Part shown: one piece after another, positions 1 to 6,492 of the stretch | How the letters are laid out: each line of letters starts with the position of its first letter | How positions within the stretch are numbered: the first letter of the stretch is position 1 | NCBI GenBank assembly: GCA_900546355.1 | Contig: URCM01000061.1 | Coordinates: 1 to 18,711 of the forward strand | Reading direction: 5' to 3' | From: an uncultured Bacteroides sp. | GTDB lineage: Bacteria > Bacteroidota > Bacteroidia > Bacteroidales > Bacteroidaceae | Length of the DNA: 18,711 bases | The notes under the pieces: model-generated | Database searches by the model: none | Told to the model about the DNA's origin: nothing | The model's input: the letters and a program-made list of their open reading frames with translations, nothing else | Program-made: the position numbers and the translations under genes

Positions 1-20
1 TTGTGTCTCTGTGTTCCATT
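1..20 (-). repeat. Dispersed CACAGAG-type repeat copy, cut by the window edge
   Basis: The first 20 bases are the exact reverse complement of 6412-6431, the left arm of the hairpin between the GH130 and GH92 genes. The other arm, if there is one, lies outside the window. This shows that the hairpin sequence belongs to a dispersed intergenic family and is not specific to the mannosidase cluster. Confidence 0.6.
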
Positions 21-87
21 CCATTTTTCGCAAACCAATTTTGTTCTACTATATCTACAAGCGGCAAGCAATATAACTGCTACACCG

Positions 88-156
88 ACACGATTAGTAA
101 TCGTGCAGTGTGACGATTACTAATCGTACGGCATGACGATTACTAATCGTGCCAGC
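88..156. repeat. Three 15-bp perfect palindromes at exact 23-bp period (operator-like)
   Basis: The palindrome ACGATTA-n-TAATCGT occurs at 90-104, 113-127 and 136-150. The centre base is G in the first copy and C in the other two. The copies start exactly 23 bp apart, about two helical turns, so each presents the same face of the DNA. Palindromic half-sites at fixed phase suggest a dimeric repressor site or an iteron-like array. The array lies in the gene-free stretch 1-325, beyond the 3' end of the AraC-family gene, so it probably serves a gene left of the window. No binding protein can be named from sequence. A dispersed intergenic repeat is the main alternative. Confidence 0.7.
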
Positions 157-179
157 GATGCAAATAAAGTTTCGTATAA

Positions 180-241
180 GTTTAATTGTACTGAAACTTT
201 AGTTTTAATGCAATGAAACTAAAGTTTCAGTACAATTAAAC
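180..241. repeat. Perfect 26-bp inverted repeat with 10-nt loop
   Basis: The arms 180-205 and 216-241 are exact reverse complements around a 10-nt loop (206-215). The arms are AT-rich and contain GAAACT/AGTTTC blocks that recur nearby at 167-174 and 247-252. The hairpin lies 84 bp past the stop codon of the AraC-family gene and could end its transcript. It lacks the GC-rich stem plus T-tract of a classic intrinsic terminator, so an intergenic hairpin repeat is equally possible. Apart from this element, the palindromes and the edge repeat, I see nothing in 1-325. Confidence 0.75.
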
Positions 242-325
242 CAAGGTGAAACTACGTTGGCACTTGTGATGGACTTGCGTGTCATTGCCTGTGGGATAGC
301 TATGGACGTTGTAGATGGTCTGGCT

Positions 326-1261
326 TTATTCCTTGTCTTTTTCGGATAACTGTTCGCGGTATTGCTTGGGCGAAAGTCCTGTGTGGCGTTTCACGTACTT
401 TCCGAAGAAAGACAAGTTGGGGAAATCAAGCTCGTTTACGATTTCCTTGATGCTCTTGTCCGATTTTTTCAGTAGGTAAAGCGCGTCTTTCATGACGTAT
501 TTGTTGATGAGGTCGGATGCGGTATGCCCACAGGTTTCCTTGCACACCGCCGAGAGGTATTTGGGCGTGATATGCAGGCGGTCAGCGTACCCCGACACCG
601 TGCGGCCTTTGGGATAAGACGAGGTGAGCAGTTCTAAGAAACTTCTGAACAGGCGTTCGTTCGAGGAGTAGGTGGGCGGTTTGAGCTGTATGAACCGTTC
701 CATCGTGTCGTGGAATTCATAGAGAAAAGCCAGGAGTAGGGCGTCTGTCGCTTCTTTCAAGTGATGTTTCGGTTCGTCGGTCAGGCGCGAGAGGATTAAA
801 TCGTAATATTGGCAGAAGGTTTCCGTTTCCTTGTGGCACAAATGGATGACAGGAGATTTTTCGAGGAATTTCAACACATCCCAGAAATTGTCGGCTATGA
901 CAGCTAGCTGGCGGATGTATTCGGGCGACATGGCGATGCAGCGGAATTCCATGTCGAAACTGACCATACTTTTCCCGATGACGATGTTCGGGTGGCAAAT
1001 CAGCAGGTCATCTGCCTCAATAGTATGTGTGTCGCCATTCAAATCCAACTGCCCTTTCCCTTGCAGGCATAATATGGCCAACATTACTTCCGTCCGTACC
1101 ACCTGGGGGGTATCTTTCATTTTCTTGATGTCTTCAATAAACGCGATGCGGTCATCGCAATAGATGGCGAAGCCTTTCTCGGCAATCAGTTCCATGCTTG
1201 TTTGTTGAATCTCTTGTTTCATAGTCTGAATGTCTTTATTTGCGCTGGCAAAATAAACCAT
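326..1261 (-). CDS. AraC-family transcriptional regulator
   Basis: This is a 311-residue protein with the usual AraC layout. A cupin-like sensing half covers about residues 30-150, including a run ending in LLICHPN. A two-helix-turn-helix DNA-binding half covers about 200-305, with the family signature near the C-terminus (LSFFGKYVKRHTGLSPKQYR). It probably binds DNA as a ligand-responsive activator; the effector and targets are unknown. The start used gives MVYFAS; a second Met at residue 14 (start at 1222, MKQEIQQ) is a plausible alternative. The gene is divergent from the DUF2582 gene across 234 bp, and its 3' side faces the palindrome region. Nothing ties it directly to the mannosidase cluster. 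The family call is firm and the role is open. Confidence 0.9.
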   Translation of the reverse strand: MVYFASANKDIQTMKQEIQQTSMELIAEKGFAIYCDDRIAFIEDIKKMKDTPQVVRTEVMLAILCLQGKGQLDLNGDTHTIEADDLLICHPNIVIGKSMVSFDMEFRCIAMSPEYIRQLAVIADNFWDVLKFLEKSPVIHLCHKETETFCQYYDLILSRLTDEPKHHLKEATDALLLAFLYEFHDTMERFIQLKPPTYSSNERLFRSFLELLTSSYPKGRTVSGYADRLHITPKYLSAVCKETCGHTASDLINKYVMKDALYLLKKSDKSIKEIVNELDFPNLSFFGKYVKRHTGLSPKQYREQLSEKDKE

Positions 1262-1419
1262 TATTCGGTGAATATTGGTAATCGGAAGTGGTTTATTAGT
1301 GGTCTTTTCTTCTTATTTAATCTTCGGTGAAGAAAAAACGGAACATATTTTGAATGGTCGGATAGTTTCCCGTCGTTGCGATATAACACTTTTATGCTAA
1401 AAATAAAGTTAAATGGAAC

Positions 1420-1450
1420 ATTGTTTTTATCAAAAGAAAAACTAACTTTG
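1420..1450 (+). promoter_or_regulatory. Bacteroides-type promoter for the DUF2582 gene
   Basis: TAACTTTG at 1443-1450 matches the -7 consensus TAnnTTTG exactly. ATTG at 1420-1423 lies 19 bp upstream and resembles the -33 TTTG element. The start codon is about 45 bp downstream. Confidence 0.6.
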
Positions 1451-1495
1451 AGGGCGAGTTAACTAACCTATGGTTAAACAATAAAACAGATTATT

Positions 1496-1720
1496 ATGGA
1501 CAAAGCAACGATTGGAGCAAATGCCGGTATCGTTTGGCGTACGATCAATGCGAGCGGCAGACCTTGGAAGTATGAAGAGTTGAAGCGGGAAACAAAGCTT
1601 ACCGACCGTGACTTGAATGCGGCTATCGGTTGGCTTGCCCGTGAGAATAAGATTGAATTTGACACCGAAATGCCCGATGGCGAAGAGGTGATGCATGTGG
1701 ATTTGAACGTGTACTTTTGA
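1496..1720 (+). CDS. Small winged-helix protein, DUF2582 type
   Basis: This 74-residue protein resembles the short winged helix-turn-helix proteins (DUF2582, PF10771) common in Bacteroidetes. The pattern IVWRTINASGRPWKYEELKR followed by LNAAIGWLARENKI fits helix 1, the HTH and the wing of a stand-alone winged-helix fold. The C-terminal strand ends in HVDLNVYF. It presumably contacts nucleic acid, but no target is known and I do not assign one. It is monocistronic, preceded by a consensus -7 element and followed by a long imperfect hairpin shared with the convergent SUI1 gene. Confidence 0.85.
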   Translation: MDKATIGANAGIVWRTINASGRPWKYEELKRETKLTDRDLNAAIGWLARENKIEFDTEMPDGEEVMHVDLNVYF

Positions 1721-1733
1721 AAAAAGAGTTTGG

Positions 1734-1802
1734 TAGTGAATAATTAATAGTTAATAGTTGATAACGAAGGATTGTTGGCTATTAATTATTAACTATTCAC
1801 TA
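1734..1802. terminator. Convergent-gene hairpin, AT-rich 24-bp imperfect inverted repeat
   Basis: The arms 1734-1757 and 1779-1802 pair over 24 bp with two mismatches around a 21-nt loop. The element sits between the 3' ends of the DUF2582 gene (stop at 1720) and the SUI1 gene (stop at 1813), where a bidirectional terminator is expected. It is very AT-rich and built from repeats of TTAATA/TAATTA. A 16-nt stretch of the right arm (1782-1797) recurs in the opposite orientation at 7475-7490 in the GH130 leader. Confidence 0.55.
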
Positions 1803-1812
1803 TTTCCCACGC

Positions 1813-2151
1813 TTATTTCGTTTGCGTATATCCTTCGTTCCGTAAAAGTTCTACGAGGCGTTGTTTGAAATCGCCTTGTATGAGGATTTCGCCGTCTTTT
1901 GTCGAGCCTCCCGTGCCACATTTCGTTTTGAGCGATTTGCCTAATTCTTTCAAGTCGTCTTCCGTTCCGATGAATCCTTTGACAACGGTAACGGTTTTTC
2001 CTCCTCTTCCTTTTTTTTCGATATTGACCCGCAGGGGTTGTTTGTCCTTGTCGAGGGTTTCGGGTTCTTCTTCTCCTTCCTGTCCATAACGGAAATCAGG
2101 ATTCGTGGAGTACACGATGCCCAGCCGGTCTTTCCAGTCGTTCTTCTTCAT
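1813..2151 (-). CDS. SUI1/YciH-family translation initiation factor
   Basis: This is a 112-residue protein. An N-terminal extension of about 35 residues (MKKNDWKDRLGIVYSTNPDF) is followed by a SUI1 (eIF1-like) domain at about 38-110. The SUI1 hallmarks are RGGKTVTVVKGF, LKELGKSLKTKCGTGGS and KDGEILIQGDF. Bacterial YciH proteins are eIF1 homologues thought to act at the ribosome in initiation fidelity or stress. The open frame continues upstream to 2448, but that part runs antisense through rex; the Met at 2151 matches the usual family N-terminus and sits just downstream of a consensus -7 box on the minus strand. The gene is divergent from rex. Confidence 0.92.
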   Translation of the reverse strand: MKKNDWKDRLGIVYSTNPDFRYGQEGEEEPETLDKDKQPLRVNIEKKGRGGKTVTVVKGFIGTEDDLKELGKSLKTKCGTGGSTKDGEILIQGDFKQRLVELLRNEGYTQTK

Positions 2152-2177
2152 AAATGATAATGAATAAATAAAGTGTC

Positions 2178-2185
2178 CAAAGTTA
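2178..2185 (-). promoter_or_regulatory. -7 promoter element for the SUI1 gene
   Basis: Read on the minus strand this is TAACTTTG, an exact match to TAnnTTTG. It lies 26 bp upstream of the chosen start at 2151. The -33 region is not convincing. Confidence 0.5.
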
Positions 2186-2228
2186 CGTAATTTTTCAGTA
2201 TTCATGCATAAATTCCAAATAAATGGCG

Positions 2229-2236
2229 TATTTTTG
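2229..2236 (+). promoter_or_regulatory. -7 promoter element for rex
   Basis: TATTTTTG matches TAnnTTTG exactly and lies 24 bp before the ATG at 2261. It falls inside the 19-residue upstream extension of the open frame, which argues that the extension is not translated. No clear -33 box and no recognisable Rex operator were seen. Confidence 0.5.
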
Positions 2237-2260
2237 CGGAAATTGAACGAAGACCAAGCC

Positions 2261-2911
2261 ATGACACTACAATCAGCTAAAAATACGGACAAGATTCCTG
2301 AACCGACCTTGCGCAGGTTGCCGTGGTATCTTTCGTGTGCCAAATTGATGAGGGGGAAAGGCGAAAAATTCGTTTCTTCCACACAGATATCAAGGCAGAT
2401 TAACATTGACGCGTCGCAGATAGCCAAAGATTTGTCGTATGTGGACATTTCGGGGCGTACACGTGTGGGATACGAGATAGACCGGCTGGTGCAGGTATTA
2501 GAGGACTTTTTGGGATTTACCGGCCTGCATTGCGCTTACTTGTTCGGTGTTGGAAGTTTGGGTGGTGCTTTGTTGCGCGATTCGGGTCTGGTACATTTCG
2601 GACTGAAGATTGTGGGGGCGTTTGATGTAAATCCTCAATTGGTAGGGACGAGTATCAATGGCATCCCGATTTACCATAGCGGTGAATTCGAAGCGCGTAT
2701 GCAGGCAGACCGTGTGAACATCGGAGTACTGACCGTACCTATTTCCATCGCTCAGGAAATTACTGACAAGATGGTGGCGGGAGGCATTAAGGCGGTATGG
2801 AATTTTACACCCTTCCGTATCCGGGTACCCGAACACATTGTGGTGCAGAATACTTCGCTTTATGCTCATCTGGCTGTGATGTTTAACCGGTTGAATGAAA
2901 TGAATGACTAG
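2261..2911 (+). CDS. rex: Redox-sensing transcriptional repressor Rex
   Basis: This 216-residue protein has the usual Rex length. The N-terminal winged helix (about 13-75) contains SSTQISRQINIDASQIAKDL and a GRTRVGYEIDRL wing. A Rossmann domain follows, with the NAD(H)-binding GVGSLG at about 96-101. The C-terminal helix contains YAHLAVMFN, the domain-swapped dimer element. Rex represses fermentation and respiration genes and leaves DNA when the NADH/NAD+ ratio rises. I chose the ATG at 2261 because a consensus -7 box overlaps the region upstream of it. It leads a probable operon with the FAH-family gene (12-bp gap) and ispF, although the functional link between these three is unclear. Confidence 0.95.
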   Translation: MTLQSAKNTDKIPEPTLRRLPWYLSCAKLMRGKGEKFVSSTQISRQINIDASQIAKDLSYVDISGRTRVGYEIDRLVQVLEDFLGFTGLHCAYLFGVGSLGGALLRDSGLVHFGLKIVGAFDVNPQLVGTSINGIPIYHSGEFEARMQADRVNIGVLTVPISIAQEITDKMVAGGIKAVWNFTPFRIRVPEHIVVQNTSLYAHLAVMFNRLNEMND

Positions 2912-2923
2912 AATATACGTGAC

Positions 2924-3541
2924 ATGAAAATAATAGCAGTAGGAATGAATTATCCCTTGCATTGCAAGGAGTTGCACGCCGCGGAGCCTTTGCCCGAAGA
3001 ACCGGTTATTTTTATGAAACCCGATTCGGCATTGCTGAAAGACAGCAAACCTTTCTTTATCCCTGACTTCTGTCGGCAGGTAGACTATGAAACCGAGCTG
3101 GTGATACGTATTTGCCGGTTGGGGAAGAATATAGCCGAACGGTTTGCGCACCGGTATTACGATGCCGTGACGGTAGGAATAGATTTTACGGCACGCGACT
3201 TGCAACGCCGTTTCCGTTCCGAAGGAAAACCGTGGGAACTCTGTAAAGGTTTTGATAATTCGGCGGCTATCGGCGACTGGATACCCGTAGGACAGTTTGC
3301 GAATGTCCAGGACATTCGCTTTCATCTGGATATTGACGGACGGAAAGTACAGGAAGGAAATACGTGTGACATGATTTTTCCGGTGGACCGGATTATCGCA
3401 TACGTGAGCCAATTTTGTACGTTGAAAATAGGCGACCTTTTGTATACAGGTACTCCTGCAGGTGTGGGTCCCGTGGCGATAGGCAATCATTTGGAAGGAT
3501 ATTTGGAAGACAGAAAAGTACTTGATTTTAATATACGATGA
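2924..3541 (+). CDS. Fumarylacetoacetate hydrolase (FAH) family protein
   Basis: This 205-residue protein is a single FAH catalytic domain, similar in size to FAHD1/YcgM-type acylpyruvate hydrolases. Visible family features are FMKPDSALL, the acidic metal-binding patch in VDYETELVIRI, GIDFTARDLQ, KGFDNSAAIGDW and the C-terminal IGDLLYTGTPAGVGPV. Such enzymes use Mg2+/Mn2+ to hydrolyse C-C bonds in acylpyruvates or decarboxylate oxaloacetate; the exact substrate cannot be read from sequence. The protein is cytoplasmic with no signal peptide. Its TGA stop overlaps the ATG of ispF (ATGA at 3538-3541), so the two are very probably translationally coupled. Confidence 0.88.
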   Translation: MKIIAVGMNYPLHCKELHAAEPLPEEPVIFMKPDSALLKDSKPFFIPDFCRQVDYETELVIRICRLGKNIAERFAHRYYDAVTVGIDFTARDLQRRFRSEGKPWELCKGFDNSAAIGDWIPVGQFANVQDIRFHLDIDGRKVQEGNTCDMIFPVDRIIAYVSQFCTLKIGDLLYTGTPAGVGPVAIGNHLEGYLEDRKVLDFNIR

Positions 3542-4014
3542 AGATACGTACAGGATTCGGATTTGATGTCCACCGCCTGGTGGAGGGCCGCGACCTTTGG
3601 TTGGGCGGAATAAAGATAGAGCATACGATGGGATTGTTGGGACATTCGGATGCCGATGTGTTGATTCACGCTATTTGTGATGCTTTGCTGGGGGCTGCCA
3701 ATATGCGCGATATCGGTTATCATTTCCCCGATACGGCAGGCGAGTTTGAGAACATCGACAGTAAGATTTTGCTGAAAAAGACCGTAGCCCTGATTGCAAC
3801 GAAGGGTTACATGATAGGGAACATCGATGCTACGGTATGCGCCGAACGTCCGAAGTTGAAGAATTATATTCCGCAGATGCAGCAGGTGCTGGCGGAAGTG
3901 ATGGGGATTGATGCAGATGATGTGTCTATCAAAGCCACAACAACCGAAAAGTTAGGTTTTACGGGACGTGAGGAAGGAATTGCGGCATACGCCGTAGTGC
4001 TGATTACGAAATAA
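3538..4014 (+). CDS. ispF: 2-C-methyl-D-erythritol 2,4-cyclodiphosphate synthase IspF
   Basis: The protein has 158 residues, the full IspF length. It converts CDP-ME 2-phosphate to MEcPP and CMP in the non-mevalonate isoprenoid pathway, as a cytoplasmic homotrimer with Zn2+. Visible features are the metal-binding GFDVH (Asp10, His12), GHSDADVLIHA with His44, the FPDT loop, and the C-terminal KATTTEKLGFTGREEGIAA signature. It overlaps the upstream FAH-family gene by 4 bases. A strong hairpin follows the stop codon. Confidence 0.97.
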   Translation: MKIRTGFGFDVHRLVEGRDLWLGGIKIEHTMGLLGHSDADVLIHAICDALLGAANMRDIGYHFPDTAGEFENIDSKILLKKTVALIATKGYMIGNIDATVCAERPKLKNYIPQMQQVLAEVMGIDADDVSIKATTTEKLGFTGREEGIAAYAVVLITK

Positions 4015-4024
4015 ATGCTCAGAG

Positions 4025-4086
4025 ACATAAAGGCACAGAGTAAGAAATTTGTCTTGATGAATTTCAAAAACTCTGTGCCTTTATGT
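4025..4086. terminator. Bidirectional hairpin between ispF and the GH92 gene
   Basis: The arms 4025-4041 and 4070-4086 form a perfect 17-bp inverted repeat (ACATAAAGGCACAGAGT and its complement), and GAAATT/AATTTC can extend the stem inward. It lies between two convergent 3' ends (stops at 4014 and 4116), fitting transcription termination for both. There is no T-tract directly after the stem. The CACAGAG core is shared with the hairpin at 6417-6487 and with the left window edge. Confidence 0.6.
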
Positions 4087-4115
4087 ATGTGTGTGGACGC
4101 CGCTATGAGGCGATG

Positions 4116-6374
4116 TTACTTCATCTGTGCGGCGGGTTTTACCTTAAAGGTCAGTGTGCCGGCTTTCACCAAGTCGTTGTGGTTGATGCGGTATCCGCAT
4201 TTCTTGTCCCCCATGCGGATGTAGTCGATGAAGCCCCATCCGGAATCTCCCGGCTCGTTTACCCGTTCGATAACCAGCTTGTCCCGTCCGTAGTATTTCG
4301 GGTCGAGCTTGATGGTAATCTTGTCGAACGTGGGAGTGGTGAGCGTATATTCGGGCACACCCGGACAATCGGGATAGAAGCCCATCATGCTGAATATCGC
4401 CCATGCCGACATGGTTCCTGTGTCTTCGTTGCCCGGCAGGCCGTCGGGTTGGGTGGTGAAGTACTTGGCGAGCAAATCGCGTACCAAGAGTTGCGTGCGG
4501 TGCTCTTCGCCCTTGAAATAGCTGAACAGGTACGGATAAGCGATGTCAGGTTCGTTGGCAGGGTCGTACAGCCCTTTGTCGAATACCATTTGCAGCTTGT
4601 CGATGAATTTCTTCTTTCCGCCCATCAGCTTGGCAAGTCCCATTACATCGTGGGGCACATAGAACGTATAATTCCAGGCGCATCCTTCGTGGAAACCGGG
4701 ATTGGGTTCGAAGTTGGCTCCTTGCTTGGGGTCGAAGGGCGAATAGAAGGTACCGTCGGGCAGGATAGGACGGAAGGTGCCATATTCTTTGCAATAATAA
4801 TGCTTGTATCCCATCGAGCGGTCGTAGAACAATTTGGCATCGTCTTTCTTGCCCAATGCTTTGGCGAGGGTAGAAAGTGAGTAGTCGGCGATATAATACT
4901 CCAGCGCGTGCGATACGGAATTGTCGAACTGTTCGCGCAAGGGGACATAGCCTAACGAGATGTAGTCATCGTTGTCGGGGCGGAGCAGGTTGTCTTTTCC
5001 CGGCGTATCGGCTCCTTTGCGCATGGCTTCGTAAGCCGTTCCCATATCAAAGTCGCGCAAACCTTTCATCCACGTGTCTACCAGTACGGGGATAGCAGGG
5101 TCGCCTTCCATGGTCAGGGTTTCGCGTCCGTACAGTTCCCATTTGGGAAGCCATCCGTGTTCCTTGTACATGTCAATCATGGTGCGTACCATGTCCATCT
5201 GGCGTTCGGGATAGACCAGGGTCATCAATTGATGCAGATTGCGGTACGTATCCCATAAGGAGAATACGGTGTAACGGTTTCCGTTCGTGGTGAGGATTTT
5301 GTCGCCTTCCATTTGCGGATATTCTCCGTTTACGTCCTGCAGCAGGTTGGGGTGGATCAACGCGTGATAGAGCGCGGTGTAGAATACGGTCTTCTGTTCT
5401 TGGGTGCCTCCTTCTACCTTGATTCGTCCTAAATCTTCGTTCCAGCGGGTGCGTGCTTCGGCACGGATGGCATCGAAATGTTGCCCGTGTTGTTCTTTCT
5501 CTAAGTTCTCGCGTGCGTTCTCAATGCTGACGAACGAGACTCCCATAGCCACTTCGATTTGTTCGCCTTCTTCGGTATCGAAGGTGAACCATGCGCCGAT
5601 GTCATCGCCGGCAATGTCTTTATTGTACTTGGTGTACAATTTATATTTGCCTTGGTCGGGATCCCATTCAGCTTCTACTCCTTGCATTGGGCGTTGTTTC
5701 TTCCAATAGCCTGTGGCTTTAGGTGCCTGGCTGATACGCATGACGAAATAAATCGGGAAAACAGCTTGTGGATTGTAACAGAACGTGCCCAGCACTTTCA
5801 TGCCTTCTACTTCCCGGTCGTTGACCCGCCGCATATAAGCTCCCGATTCGTTGGTCAGTCCTTCGCCCAGGTTTAATAAAATGTGGCTTTCGCCTTTCGG
5901 GAAAGTGAAGCGGGTCAGCCCGGTGCGTGGCGTAGCGGTCGCTTCCGCCAGCACATCGTACTTGGTGAGCGAGATGGTGTAGTATCCCGGTGTGGCGTTT
6001 TCTTTTTCGTATTTGCTTCCGTAGTTATGATAGTCTACGTCCAACTTGCCTGTGGTGGGCATCAGCAGGAGCGAACCTAATTCGGGACATCCCACGCCAC
6101 TCAGGTTGACGTGCGCGAAGCCGGTGAAGAAACTATTGGTGTATTCGTAGGGGGTAGACCACCATCGTGCGTCCTTGTCGTACGTATTGTCGTGCGAGCC
6201 CATGACATTGAACGGTACGACCGACATCATGCCGTTGGGGCAGATGGCTCCTGGATTGCAGGTACCGAAGTTGGTGGTGCCGATGAACGGATTCACATAG
6301 CCGGCAGGTTCTTCTTGTGCCGTCAACGGACTTAACAAGAACAAGCTTGCTATGCAAGTAAGTAAATGTTTCAT
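4116..6374 (-). CDS. GH92 exo-alpha-mannosidase (PNGMMSVVP subtype)
   Basis: This is a 752-residue GH92 enzyme, a calcium-dependent exo-alpha-mannosidase of inverting mechanism. A type I signal peptide (MKHLLTCIASLFLLSPLTAQ) predicts export to the periplasm. The N-terminal beta-sandwich starts at YVNPFIGT. The (alpha/alpha)6 catalytic part contains FSLWDTYRNLHQL, the putative acid Glu563 in HEGCAWNY, and the base region GNEDTGTMSAW (Asp651). The family block PWGM...SPDT is replaced here by PNGMMSVVPFN, and the stretch before the base reads ANEPDIAYPYLF, unlike the other three copies, so its linkage preference probably differs. The start was set at 6374 because the 21 upstream in-frame residues encode no signal peptide and come from the hairpin region. 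It is last in the cluster, downstream of GH130, as in BT1032-BT1034. Confidence 0.93.
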   Translation of the reverse strand: MKHLLTCIASLFLLSPLTAQEEPAGYVNPFIGTTNFGTCNPGAICPNGMMSVVPFNVMGSHDNTYDKDARWWSTPYEYTNSFFTGFAHVNLSGVGCPELGSLLLMPTTGKLDVDYHNYGSKYEKENATPGYYTISLTKYDVLAEATATPRTGLTRFTFPKGESHILLNLGEGLTNESGAYMRRVNDREVEGMKVLGTFCYNPQAVFPIYFVMRISQAPKATGYWKKQRPMQGVEAEWDPDQGKYKLYTKYNKDIAGDDIGAWFTFDTEEGEQIEVAMGVSFVSIENARENLEKEQHGQHFDAIRAEARTRWNEDLGRIKVEGGTQEQKTVFYTALYHALIHPNLLQDVNGEYPQMEGDKILTTNGNRYTVFSLWDTYRNLHQLMTLVYPERQMDMVRTMIDMYKEHGWLPKWELYGRETLTMEGDPAIPVLVDTWMKGLRDFDMGTAYEAMRKGADTPGKDNLLRPDNDDYISLGYVPLREQFDNSVSHALEYYIADYSLSTLAKALGKKDDAKLFYDRSMGYKHYYCKEYGTFRPILPDGTFYSPFDPKQGANFEPNPGFHEGCAWNYTFYVPHDVMGLAKLMGGKKKFIDKLQMVFDKGLYDPANEPDIAYPYLFSYFKGEEHRTQLLVRDLLAKYFTTQPDGLPGNEDTGTMSAWAIFSMMGFYPDCPGVPEYTLTTPTFDKITIKLDPKYYGRDKLVIERVNEPGDSGWGFIDYIRMGDKKCGYRINHNDLVKAGTLTFKVKPAAQMK

Positions 6375-6416
6375 GTCTTTCAGGTTTTTAAGGGTTGGTA
6401 AATTGGATAATAATGG

Positions 6417-6487
6417 AACACAGAGACACAAAGACACAGAGATAAGGAATTTAACTGATAGTCTCTGTGTCTCCGTGCCTCTGTGTT
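6417..6487 (-). repeat. Intercistronic 26-bp hairpin between GH130 and GH92
   Basis: The arms 6417-6442 and 6462-6487 pair over 26 bp. On the minus-strand transcript every position pairs, 23 by Watson-Crick and 3 by G-U; the plus-strand RNA would have three A-C mismatches. It starts 5 bp past the GH130 stop and lies about 42 bp before the GH92 start. It may stabilise the 3' end of the upstream message or attenuate the last gene. The left arm overlaps a 20-mer repeated at 1-20. Confidence 0.7.
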
Positions 6488-6492
6488 CAGAT

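Noticed and set aside
88..241. CRISPR array or phage attachment site
   Set aside because: The repeats are only 15 bp with 8-bp gaps, far too short for CRISPR, and no integrase or tRNA is near.
2152..2448. N-terminal extension of the SUI1/YciH frame
   Set aside because: It runs antisense into rex, crosses two consensus promoter boxes, and the protein from 2151 already has the full family length.
2498..3490. 330-codon minus-strand open frame
   Set aside because: It lies antisense over rex and the FAH-family gene, has no recognisable domain, and the plus-strand genes are firm family members.
4083..4880. 265-codon plus-strand open frame, and similar ones at 11537-12277 and 15230-15952
   Set aside because: All three are antisense to the same C-terminal part of GH92 genes; they are the recurrent shadow of conserved GH92 codons and not separate genes.
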